A stretch of 64,000 nucleotides of DNA. Source: Neurospora tetraspora. Lineage: Eukaryota > Ascomycota > Sordariomycetes > Sordariales > Sordariaceae. The position numbers were made by a program, and so were the translations under genes. The stretch lies in assembly GCF_033439725.1 (NCBI RefSeq), contig NW_026944387.1:2604001-2668000 (forward strand). The letters run 5' to 3'. Below are positions 36,438-46,051 of the stretch, one piece after another; position 1 is the stretch's first letter, and each line of letters begins with the position of its first letter. The notes under the pieces are model-generated. The model did no database searches, was not told the origin of the DNA, and worked only from the letters and a program-made list of their open reading frames with translations.

Positions 36438-37349
36438 ATGAGGGTGCCATACCGAAGCAGTACATCGCCGCAGACGCTGCCACGCACAGGTGGCTCAAAT
36501 GAAAGCGACCAGGTAAGCAGAACAACAACAACCGCGGTCAATGAACTGATCCCAAACTAACATGGAGAACAGACAAGAAAGGACACCATCTACATCTTAT
36601 ATGTCTCCAGATTTGGCTCCAATATTTCGCCCCATTCCCTAGGCCACCATTTCGACGTCTCCACCCACGAGCCGGGCGCTATTGCCACGGTATCAGCTCG
36701 ATTCCTCTCTGTTCTGACCGGAAAGCCCGTTGAAGAATATGTGGCAATGGGAAGCAGGGAGGAATGCCTTTTCAATATTGAGTGGGAGTTTCCAGAGTAC
36801 AAGGGCCTTCCCAAAGCTACGACCCGGCATCTCCTCAAGACGGAATCCACCTCGGATATCAGTTTCAGCGGCGGCCTGGACTGGGTCAAGAAATTGTTGG
36901 AGCAGTCAGTCATCAGTTCTCGCGACTGGACGACGACTCTCACGAGGACGACAATAACACAGCCGTTTCCGGATTTCCCGTTCGTTGTCAGCTATGAACC
37001 AAGGACGAAGAAAGACCATGGTGACGGCCAGACGTCAGTCTACTCGGAAGCCCCATCAGCCACCACATCAACGACAGCAGCAAGTACCGATATCCCCTCA
37101 AACTCATCGGAGATGCAAAATCAGAATCAGAATCAGACCCAACATGAATTCGAGCCAGAGATCGAGGCGCTCAAACAACAATGGAAGCAGGCCAAAGCTT
37201 TCTACGCACGCACCGGAGATATGAGTGAGATGGGGGCTGTTATGGCGCGGGGGAATATCATCCTGGGGCTATTGAGCCGAACGGGCGGGCGAGGTTCTGA
37301 GGGGTGCAACTGTTCTCTTCTATCGTTGCGTTCTATTTTTTATAATTGA
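36438..37349 (+). CDS. Unrecognised two-exon protein, 283 aa
   Basis: Exon 1 (36,438-36,512) codes for a short Ser/Thr-rich leader. A 60-nt intron (GTAAGC...ACTAAC...ACAG) leads to exon 2 (36,573-37,349), which opens TRKDTIYILYVSRFGSN. The splice keeps frame and both sites are good, which is the main support. Residues 26-150 look like a compact alpha/beta domain (hydrophobic strands IYILYVSRF and VVSYEP, and an amphipathic LDWVKKLLEQSVISS). A Ser/Thr/Gln/Asn-rich linker follows, then a helical stretch near residues 230-265 (EPEIEALKQQWKQAKAFYAR). I do not recognise a family. The end is uncertain: the last 25 residues may be read-through of a missed intron. The ACTTG repeat field lies in its upstream region. 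Confidence 0.55.
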
Positions 37350-38268
37350 TCAAATTGACCAATATTCGGGAATCCCTTTCTATTTCCATCATTGTCCTTT
37401 ATGCCTTTTTGGTACAAATACGGCGCTAGAATCACCGAGGGGCGGCCATCCACCGTACTTCTTACTACGTAGTCGGCATGTTAGCTTTGAGAGTAGGGAT
37501 ATGGTATTGCTTGCGCTGTGGAAGCGAAAGGACTTCTACGTGAATATTGGTCAGGATATGAAGTTCGAGGGGGGTTTGGTTCTAATGCCGGAATGTAGTC
37601 GACGGCGGGATATAGATGGAGAAGAGTCTATATACCGGCGTATAGGTTCGTTCAGCTTGGAAGAACAGTTTTATTATTTTAAAGGGGGTAAGCCACAACA
37701 AATTGTACGTATATATTGAGAGCTTTATTGAAGCCCCATCGTTATTAAAATTCAATTACTCGTCTCTCCATACCCTTAAAAGAATTTCATTTCTAGCAGC
37801 TGGAGAGAAGTAGTTCAACTAAAAGGCCGGCAACCCCCTCCTGCCAATATGTAGAGCGGCACCAGGTTTTTCGTTCCTGTCGTTTTACGTCCTTCTCTCA
37901 CTGCCCTTATTCAACCTGCCACCGCTCGGCAACCACACTCCTTCTACACGCTCATTCCACCATTCCTGCCACATTTTACGCTCATTGACTTCTTCCGTAT
38001 TTCGGAAACCAGGACGACACCAGCCGTATCTTAATCGTCTTCTTTGCCATTGCAATGTTGAACACAGTCATCCCCTACAACCACTGCAGCCATCGAAGCT
38101 TCAGTACACTTGTTCAAACTCCTTCACAACCAGTCCGAATCGCTCCCCGGGTACAAGCCCAAGTACAAGACAACGCCTATCTAGAAGAAAAAGGAACCTT
38201 TCAGTTCTCATTCGCAGAACACCGGATCGACTACATCGGACGCCCTAGCCAACACGCCTTAAACCGCA
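37350..38268. other. Intergenic region with small unsupported frames
   Basis: A 72-codon frame (37,501-37,719) and a 73-codon frame (38,055-38,276) are open on the plus strand. The second ends by overlapping the ATG of the next frame (ATGACTGA). Neither has a recognisable domain. Part of this stretch, around 37,400-37,800, is moderately AT-rich but is not RIP-like. Confidence 0.4.
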
Positions 38269-38658
38269 ATGACTGACAGACTCATATGTGTCGGGGCAAC
38301 ACAACAACAACAGCCTGTTGGGACATTGCTTCTTGACCTCAGCCCTCCGGAATATAAGACCAACATTTCCATTGCGCTTGGTGGCCAAATGCATGGGTTT
38401 ACCCTTGACTTGCCGAAGATGGCTCTTGTTTGCAGTCACTGGCCTAGCCAAATTTTCATTTCTAGCGAATGGCTTGAACCGCTAGGATTGGAAACCGAAC
38501 ATTTCCCGGACAACCAGCCCAAATTATTTGATACGCCGCAAGGCCCCTTCGAGGCCTGTCGCAGAGTTACCACGACTATTTCACTCCCACAACTTCAATA
38601 TGGACCCGTTCATGTCGAAGCCATCGTTCTTGAATACCTCGGAAGTGGCGTCGCGTAA
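38269..38658 (+). CDS. Hypothetical protein, 129 aa, possibly retropepsin-like
   Basis: This single open frame has balanced composition and protein-like content. The segment HGFTLDLPKMAL...FISSEWLEPLGLE, later FDTPQGPFEACRRVTTTISL and VEAIVLEYL, follows the layout of retropepsin-like aspartic protease domains seen in fungal genomes and retroelements. The diagnostic D-T/S-G is not present (LDLPK instead), so it would be inactive. A 73-codon frame just upstream overlaps it by a stop-start (ATGACTGA) and may be its uORF or a frame-shifted first part. It could be a decayed retroelement fragment or a real small gene. I am not sure it is expressed. Confidence 0.35.
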   Translation: MTDRLICVGATQQQQPVGTLLLDLSPPEYKTNISIALGGQMHGFTLDLPKMALVCSHWPSQIFISSEWLEPLGLETEHFPDNQPKLFDTPQGPFEACRRVTTTISLPQLQYGPVHVEAIVLEYLGSGVA

Positions 38659-39819
38659 TCTTTGGGGGGTCGTGGGCTGAACAACTCTTCAATGAGGGCA
38701 ACTGGAGATCCGGTGGCGCAGCAGCTATGGGTTTCCTCTGGGCAATTAGCCTCTGAAGCTATCTTGTTCTGGGGCGGCGCCTGCTATGCACGCCCACTTG
38801 GATGTCTGCTCTGCTGAGGACCGGACAACTTCTGTGTAAGTCCTTCAGGCTTCGCATGCATTCTTACTCGTAACTCTCCTGATCGATCTTCACAAGCATC
38901 TTTAGGCTCCCATATCTTGTGTCCTTTGGATCACAGGCTAACAGGACAATAGGCACATATACATTCTTCTGTCATCACGCTGCTTTAGTTTCTTTCTCTC
39001 GCCGTTACACGCACACGTACATGCACAAAAAAAAGAAGAAAAAAAGAAGAAAAAAAGGAAGAACAGAAAATCCCACACAGAGACACACACTCCATCATTG
39101 AACGGCGCATCAACACATTTGGTTATTTATGCCGCTTTAACAACCTCTACTATCCTTTGCGTCATTATACCCCTGGGCGGTTATGGACTATTTTTAGCGG
39201 GAGAGAGCTTTTTGTTGTTGTGTCTCAACAACAACCACACTCAACCTGGGCGTGAGAGCTGAACCACCATCTCCCATCTGGGCTGCATGGAGATTTGAGT
39301 CTAGAGGTATGTAGGACGCTCTCTCTCTCTACACGACGCAGTGTCAGGACTCGATAGGGTATGGTTTGCGACGAAGAAGTGAAAGTGGACGAGAAGACAA
39401 CACATACATGCGTAAACTCAACTGCATGCGAGTGATTGTTGAGAGGAAGAACGCCGCAAACGAAAACATTGGGATGGTGGCGAAGAAACAACGTCTGGCA
39501 TTAAGGGGTAGATTCATGGGCAAGTATCATACTGCTCGCAGTCAACGATTACCAGTTTAGAGATAAGCATATGATATCAAATCTTTGACGCATTCTTTTT
39601 CCTTGCTCCCGTAGATAGCTTCTCTATCCTTCTTTTTCCGAAACCATAGCAAATACACAAATCCATATACACCTATGAATGCTACCTTTGACATTTTCCA
39701 TCCACATGGAAGGCGAAAAGAATCCACGTCGACCAAACCCATCAAACGCCATAGTCATCAAACTTTCTTTCCACAACCTCCACCGTTCTTAACAATTCCC
39801 ATTCACTCTCACCAACGAT
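38659..39819. other. Intergenic region, 3' flank of the ataxin-10 gene
   Basis: It contains a purine-rich simple tract at about 39,028-39,065 (A runs broken by G) and a short CT repeat near 39,318-39,332. Open frames are short and unsupported. The right part is 3' flank of the minus-strand gene that ends at 39,820. Confidence 0.5.
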
Positions 39820-42800
39820 TCACATAAAATCCTCCTCCTCCGTCTCCTCCGCATCCCTCTGTCTCGACCCACTTCCACTTCCACTTCCGCTTCCGCTTCC
39901 GCTTCCAATTCCCGACCCACTCGGCGACACAAACGGCGGCTGACCAATCGCCAACCTCGCCGCCTCATCCGCCAGCGTCAGAATATCCTTGAACAGATCC
40001 TCTGGTCTACCGCCATGGTTCCTAACAGCCTGCATCATCGGGTGATTCAGATGTCCGACACCGGGAACACCGGTGGCGGCGCTGTGCAGCGGCGGCAGGG
40101 CGTTCATGTACGCCTTGGTGAAGCGCTCGTAGTCCGAGGGGGAGACGGACATGAGGGGGGAGGCGAGCGAGGGGAGGGTGAGTGCGGGAGGAGGGGGTGG
40201 GGGAGGGGGGGCGGGGCCGTGGACGCGGGGGGGTTGGTGGGCGTTGTGGTTGCTGGCGCTGGGAGCTGCTTGTGATGAAACATGGTCGTGGTCGTGAGTG
40301 CTGCTGGAGGTGCTGGTGTTGGAGTTGGTGGTTGTTCCGCTGTCGTTGCTAGCGGCGCTGGACGGGCGGGGGGGATATTGTTGATACGCCGCCGACGGGT
40401 GGTGTTGTTGTTGTTGTTGGGCAGAAGAGGAAGAAGAAGAGGAGGAGGCAGAATGAGGGTTGTTAGACTTGACACGGACCTTGACCTCGCCGGCGATACC
40501 GTCGACGCGGAGAGGGACAGGCTGAGTGAGTCCGCTGGCGTCGGGTGCGGGTTGGAGGTTGGGCGGTGGCGAGACGGCTACGAGGTCGTGCAAAACCTTG
40601 TTGGCCTCCGCGGAGCCGTCCATGAGCCACTTGAGGCAGATCTGCACGCGTTCGCGCGCGAACCTGTTATGGTCGTCGTAAACGCAGCAGTTGAGTAGGC
40701 TTATGATACCATTGTGTTGGATAATCTGCTTCTGCACCACGGGGTTGCCGGGGCCGGCGCGTCCAGCTTCCGGCTGCAGGAGTCCAGCAATGATGTGAAG
40801 GATTTGGCCCTTGATGCCAGCCCATGGGAACTTGTGAGCATGTTCCTGGATGGGGGGAGGAGGGGGGGGCGGAGGCGGATCGGCGCTGTCGTAGTCATGG
40901 TCCCGGTCATCGTCGTGAGGCGGAGGGGGGCGCCGGTGAGCGGACCGGTCAGGGAGGTCAACCATGGGTTTCTTCGGCACGGCAGACTCAAGACTCTTGA
41001 GGAGGACGAGAAGATCGAACACGGCCTCCCATTGAATCAGACAGGTCCTCCACTCAATTGGCTCATTGACCGTCATAAGCAAATCAAGGAATTGCTGGAG
41101 ACCGTCCTTGGCCCTTTCCATATCCCAGCTGTCAACAGGGAAGTCGGCAGGATCGCACACCTCATTGCGAATCTGGGCCTGAAGGTGCATGAGAGCGGCA
41201 CACTCGGGAACTATGCGAGTGCGGAACTGGATGTAGAGAAACTGGAGGAGCTTGATGTCCCGCAGATGCCCCTTAGACCCGGGCTGTATCGGGTCCTGAA
41301 GACGCGTCCGGAACATGTTGTTCACCAGACGAAGCAAGACGGTCTGGGCAGGCGAGATAATGTCCTTAGGAATACGCAACGACTGCCACGCAAAGGGGAT
41401 CAAAGCACTGTGGTGAATGGCTTCGACAATCTGAGTGGTAAGCTGGAAAATGAGAGACTGCTCACTCTTCTCCCACACGGCGATGAAAACCAAGATCTCA
41501 CGCAATAGACTCCTGCCGCACTCGAGAGACAGGAACATTCTGCACCTCGTCTTCTGCAAGTTCTCGCCGGCCCTGCTGAGTGATATTCCTGCACTGTCGA
41601 GAATGCAGGACTTGACAATCATGTGAAGTGCCTCGATCTGCTTCGGATCAAGGATGTTGGGAACCTCAGTGAGCAAGCCGCTCATGGGACCCTCGCCATA
41701 CGATTCGTCATCGTCAACATCCTCGTCCTCAATCATGTCGTCGTTATAGTCCGGTAGGTTGTAGTGACGGTCATCTCGGACTTCTCCCTCTGGACCCTGG
41801 TGCTCAGGCATCTGGACATTCTCGGCAGAATGGACTGACCCCTCTTGATCATCGTTGCGATACGAATGAGGATAACGGTTTAGCGAGCTAAGCTTGCAGC
41901 CCTCAATAAGCTGGTGCGCCTTCTCGACCGAAGGCATGGAGATGATCCATTCGTCGTAGTTTGGATCCCGCACCTTGAGCCACCAGGTGTCGACTTCTCT
42001 TGATACGCGGCCGTAAAGCCTGTCTTGCTCAAACTTGTCTTGTTCGTCCTCCTTCCACTGTGGCGTGATCTTGGTCTCTTCACCGATATCGTCGGCTCGC
42101 GGACGAACATGTGGCATCCAGTTCCACGACAAGACAGAATTTTCGGGTAGACTTCCAGGGGGGGATCCGCGAGACCCCAAGTTCTGTTGGTAATCAACCA
42201 GTAATTGCCGAGCCTTGTCGCACATCCTAGAGTTGCGCTCGACCCAGTTCTGAACCTCCATCTTGGCGACATCGGGGCGGAAGTCGGCAAACTGGGCACC
42301 GGCATCCTGCTGCTCCTCGCCAGACTCGTCGTCGAACAAAACGGCACACCAAAATGACATCTTGTTCCGGTCATTCTTGGCGATCCAGTTGTGGGCTTGC
42401 TGCAGACAAGTGATGAGGAGTTTCTTATACAATTCCGTAATCTCGCTGAGCTTGTGGCGAGCAGTCTCCTCCAGGATATCGCCATCGTAGGCCTTACTGG
42501 TGACGTTCACACAGAGGGTGATTGTCTGGTAGAGCATCTTGTCGAACTGGGCAGCAGCGCACAGATCCTGGGGAATCTCTGGTTCGGGGACGACCAGCAG
42601 GTTCCTTGCAATGTGCATCAACTTGATCAACAACTGCAAGTCCTCTTTGAGTGACGTGTAGTTTTTTGTGATCAGAGCGGTGCTCTCCTGGGGGGTAACG
42701 CCCTTTTCGGGGTCATTGAGGCTCTGCAGAGGACCAATCGACCGCGTTGTCAAACTAGGAAGCGCGGCGGCGAAGGACTTTGTGAGCCACACCCATACTT

Positions 42801-43081
42801 CCACACTCCTTGACAGCGTTTCTCTGTGTTATATGTTAGTGTCATGAGCTTTAGAAAAGATATGATGTTCCTTACCGGACTTCTTTCAAGTTGTGTGTCT
42901 TTTCCAGAGTCCTGGAAATGAACTTGGTCACGTAGGACATGGTACGGGGGCCGATAGCAGGGTCCATCTTGAGCCACCCCTCAAAGCAGCTCATGGCAGA
43001 GGCAAAGCAGAGCTCCTCGACCGTGAGGGCAGGGCGATGGTCGGCTGCCACAGCGCCCTCGGGAGCGGCAGGCGTCGCCAT
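39820..43081 (-). CDS. Ataxin-10 homologue (Ctr86-like)
   Basis: Exon 1 (43,081-42,876) and exon 2 (42,823-39,820) join across a 52-nt intron (GTAAGG...ACACAG) to give 1,069 residues. The core is a long alpha-helical, armadillo-like protein. The ataxin-10 homology domain lies near residues 725-800: KFPWAGIKGQILHIIAGLL, then GIISLLNCCVYDDHNRFARE and VQICLKWLMDGSAEANKVL. In the family this segment carries the conserved N-C-x-x-D-D-x-N-P-F motif; here it reads CCVYDDHNRF. Yeast Ctr86 and human ataxin-10 share it. Acidic (about 390-425) and proline-rich (PPPPPPPPP) spacers flank it. The C-terminal third is low complexity: poly-Ser, poly-Gln, Asn/Thr/Ser runs, and a Ser-Gly dipeptide repeat coded by a CTTCC(A/G) hexamer array (about 39,865-39,903). 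Function in filamentous fungi is unclear; a role in cytokinesis or cell division is known in animals. Confidence 0.8.
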
Positions 43082-43800
43082 GATGATGTGCGGGCGACGA
43101 GTTTACGCTCTGCTGTCTTTCGATATTTTTGAAGTTGGAAAAACTATATTGAATAATGGCGTTGTTGGGGTTACGAGCACCTGGATGACCAGGGTTCTTC
43201 GAATAAGTGAGGCGCCTTGGAAGAGCTGTCGGATGTAAAGATGCTGATATGTTGGGCCGATACCGTGTTGTAAGGTTATATGTAGATGAAATGGCGGTAT
43301 TCTTGCGGTAACAGAACAGCCAAATACACCAAACCCGAAAGAGGGATGTTGCTGTTGTAAGATGTGCTCAGAACTGAATTCAAGTGAAAGAAGCTCTTGA
43401 AGTTCAGAAGAATCGAGGACAGAGCAATGGTCATTGGTCAGCGGCAGGCAAAGTGGTTCGCAAATGGATTTTCAAAAGTGGAGCATCTTCAAACTGACAA
43501 ACCGCAGCGCCAAGACTTTTTGCTTGCAAAGACGTTTGACCCCTGCCGCATTGCTCAAACCCCCCCTTCCCCCCCCGCGCATGTACCTTGAAGGAGTCCT
43601 TATCTTATCGGCACAATCGAGGGGTATCATCCAAAAAATTAGGTGATGCGGCAGCCGGGACGACGAGGTAATTCGGGGGTCTCGTTGCGTGCGCTTACAC
43701 ATCTTCTCTCTTTTCTGTCTTGTCTGCTTCTTGATACGCGTTTCTTTCTTTCCTTGCATATATACCCGGCGTTCAGTTTTAGTATATACCAATCGCCAAA
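43082..43800. other. Divergent promoter region, ataxin-10 / MTAP
   Basis: Two divergent genes share these 720 bp. Near the plus-strand gene there is a pyrimidine-rich run (43,700-43,755) followed by ATATATA at about 43,757 and TAGTATATACC at about 43,782, both TATA-like. Short frames here are unsupported. Confidence 0.45.
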
Positions 43801-44874
43801 ATGGAGAACCTTCCCACCACTTACGATGGTAAGTCCAAGTCGTTGCCGTCATCATTCACCCTGAATGGATTGATTACCATATGGTTGCTCTCAGCGCCAA
43901 TTGCCCTGTCACTATGGGCTCAGGGAGGAACAACAACAAGAACACCAGCTAACAATACTTCCCTTCCAGGCCCCGTCCACATCGCCGTCATCGGCGGCAC
44001 CGGCCTCTCCAAGCTCGACGGCTACGTCCCCGTCGCCGCCCTCAACCCCGTCACCCCCTGGGGCTCTCCCTCCTCCCCCCTCATGATCTTCGAGCACAAC
44101 GGACACGCCGTCGCCTTCCTCGCTCGCCACGGCCTCTACCACCAGCTCGCCCCTCACGAGGTTCCCGCGCGCGCCAACATCGCCGCCCTGCGCTCCATCG
44201 GCGTGCGCACCATCATCGCCTTCTCCGCCGTCGGCTCCCTGCGCGAGGAGATCAAGCCGATGGATTTCGTCATCCCCGACCAGATCATCGACCGGACCAA
44301 GGGCATCCGCCCTTTTACTTTCTACGAGGGCGGCGTGGTCGGGCACGTCGGCTTCGCCGACCCCTTTGATGCCGGTCTGGCCGCTGTGGTCGAGAAGTGC
44401 GCCTCCGCGATGAAGGGCGACGGTGTCGTCCTGCACAACAAGGGCACCATCATCTGCATGGAGGGACCCGCCTTCAGCACCCGCGCCGAGAGCCACATGT
44501 ACCGCTCGTGGGGCGGTAGCGTGATTAACATGTCTGCTCTGCCCGAGGCTAAGCTCGCGAGAGAGGCGGAGCTGGCTTACCAGATGATTTGCATGGCGAC
44601 CGATTACGACTGCTGGCGCGGCGAGTCGGGCGAGGATGTGGATGTCGCCATGGTCATGAAGTACATGGCTGCCAACGGCGAGAACGCTAAGCACCTGGTT
44701 GGTGCGGTGCTGGATGAGCTGCTTAAGCAGGATAACAGCGATTTGGTGCTGGCGAAGAAGTGGCAGGGTAGTGCGCAGGGCGCGGTCAAGTTCATGACTA
44801 AGCCTGAGGGCCGTGATCCCGAGGCTATGAAGAGGGTTGAGTTCCTTTTCCCTGGGTTCTGGGAGGAGAAGTAA
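43801..44874 (+). CDS. S-methyl-5'-thioadenosine phosphorylase
   Basis: It cleaves methylthioadenosine with phosphate to adenine and methylthioribose-1-phosphate, the first step of methionine salvage in most eukaryotes, in cytosol and nucleus. Exon 1 is 43,801-43,828. The intron is 43,829-43,969 (141 nt, GTAAGT, branch GCTAAC, end TTCCAG). Exon 2 is 43,970-44,874. The product is 310 residues, normal for the family. Visible motifs: phosphate-binding GGTG at about residue 18, FLARHG, HEVPARANIAAL, AVGSLREEI, the family signature EGPAFSTRAES, and NMSALPEAKLAREAELAY...MATDYDCW. DYDCW holds the aspartates that select 6-aminopurines, so this is MTAP and not purine nucleoside phosphorylase. Exon 2 is notably rich in C at third positions, which suggests high expression. 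The intron is itself in frame and stop-free (see findings). Confidence 0.95.
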   Translation: MENLPTTYDGKSKSLPSSFTLNGLITIWLLSAPIALSLWAQGGTTTRTPANNTSLPGPVHIAVIGGTGLSKLDGYVPVAALNPVTPWGSPSSPLMIFEHNGHAVAFLARHGLYHQLAPHEVPARANIAALRSIGVRTIIAFSAVGSLREEIKPMDFVIPDQIIDRTKGIRPFTFYEGGVVGHVGFADPFDAGLAAVVEKCASAMKGDGVVLHNKGTIICMEGPAFSTRAESHMYRSWGGSVINMSALPEAKLAREAELAYQMICMATDYDCWRGESGEDVDVAMVMKYMAANGENAKHLVGAVLDELLKQDNSDLVLAKKWQGSAQGAVKFMTKPEGRDPEAMKRVEFLFPGFWEEK

Positions 44875-45170
44875 AGTGTGACGTGGGCTAAAAAAAAATC
44901 GGGGTCAAGTGGTAAATATTTTCACGAAATCTGCCATGATAGTAATGGAAATGAACTGGGCTATACAGGAGGGCTCTTCAGGATTGGGAAAACGCGCGTA
45001 GACTTGGCGTTGCGTTATAGATAGCGGCATAGATATCCTTTTGGTTCATACAATTTAACGACATGCTTCACATTTTTACTGATGTGATTTATACTTTCTG
45101 AATTTCTCCCTATCAATAGTGAGAGTCTTCGATCGATCGCCTATAGGTCCTGGACGAAGATGAAGAGCTA

Positions 45171-45584
45171 CACTCCACGCACGCCCAAAAACTCCCCAGG
45201 TACGCCCATTTTCCGAGGTGCCAGAAGGCAAAGGAACCAGACTCGCGCTTTTACCTCCAAAGCAACCCATAATACAATTCTCTTAAGCCTACTCTAAGCC
45301 CACATTACTTTTTTCCCTTTAAAATAGTTTTCCTTAGTCGCATTTCGTAGTCCGACTCAAAGAAGGATGGTAAGTATCGAAGACGAAGTACACCGTCTAA
45401 TATACATCCTCAATAAGGCTAAAGGAGTTAGAATAATGTCATTTCGTTTTGGAGAATGGACGGAAAAGTATTATTGAAGACAAAAGCCAATGCAAATGGA
45501 AGTACGGAATCCTTTTTTCTTGTCTGTCTTAAAAGGGTGTACTTGAAGGGCGTACCTGGGGAGTTTTTGGGCGTGCGGGGAGTG
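45171..45584. repeat. 37-bp inverted repeat with 340-bp spacer
   Basis: The arms are 45,171-45,207 and 45,548-45,584 and match in 36 of 37 positions as reverse complements (core GCACGCCCAAAAACTCCCC). Similarity fades outside the arms. The layout could be a remnant of a foldback or MITE-like element or an inverted duplication of a short sequence. No target-site duplication was seen. Confidence 0.8.
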
Positions 45585-46004
45585 TATCTCAAGATGAAAC
45601 CGTTTTGAAGGCAGTGCTGATCAAAACTCTCTAAAAGCAACCAGACTGGCAGCATAGTAACGGGTAACGTTGGGAAATGCTTTGATGCACTTGCTATATA
45701 CCTAATCCTTCTCCATACCATTTCGACAAAGTCCTTATCCATAAACCGAACATGAAAAAAAAAACCCTGAATTGCGCCCGTCCACGGCAACCAGCCATCG
45801 TGGATATGCTTTGCTTCAATGCCTTGTACAACAAACAGAACCCCGGTTCGTCAACCAATACTTGCTCATTCGATCCTTTGGTAAAATTCCTTCGCAAGCC
45901 ACACCTTCCTTACTCAGCTATAACACGCTCAAGCATATCCTATGAACGATGGCCTCTCTCTCCATCCATCCTGTCATCCTGTTATACAACCTCAATTCCC
46001 AGCC

Positions 46005-46039
46005 CATCCACCCATCCATCCATCCATCCATCCATCCAC
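46005..46039 (+). repeat. (CATC)n microsatellite
   Basis: About eight CATC/CCATC units lie in the 3' flank of the MED13 gene, ending some 13 bases from its stop codon. Confidence 0.85.
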
Positions 46040-46051
46040 CAACCAACAACC

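Larger units (their letters stand above)
44875..46051. other. Intergenic region with inverted repeat
   Basis: This lies between the convergent MTAP and MED13 genes. It contains a 37-bp inverted repeat (listed separately) and, at its right end, a CATC repeat. Some parts near 45,290-45,450 are AT-leaning. A 64-codon minus-strand frame starts MGCFGGKS at 45,270 and includes one arm of the repeat; I do not regard it as a supported gene. Confidence 0.5.

Noticed and set aside
40714-41508. 264-codon plus-strand frame
   Set aside because: Antisense shadow of the ataxin-10 homologue.
43912-44694. 260-codon minus-strand frame
   Set aside because: Antisense shadow of MTAP, caused by its strong third-position C/G bias.
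45076-45270. MGCFGGKS... minus-strand frame with a myristoylation-like start
   Set aside because: It overlaps one arm of the inverted repeat, has no splice partner or domain, and is only 64 codons.
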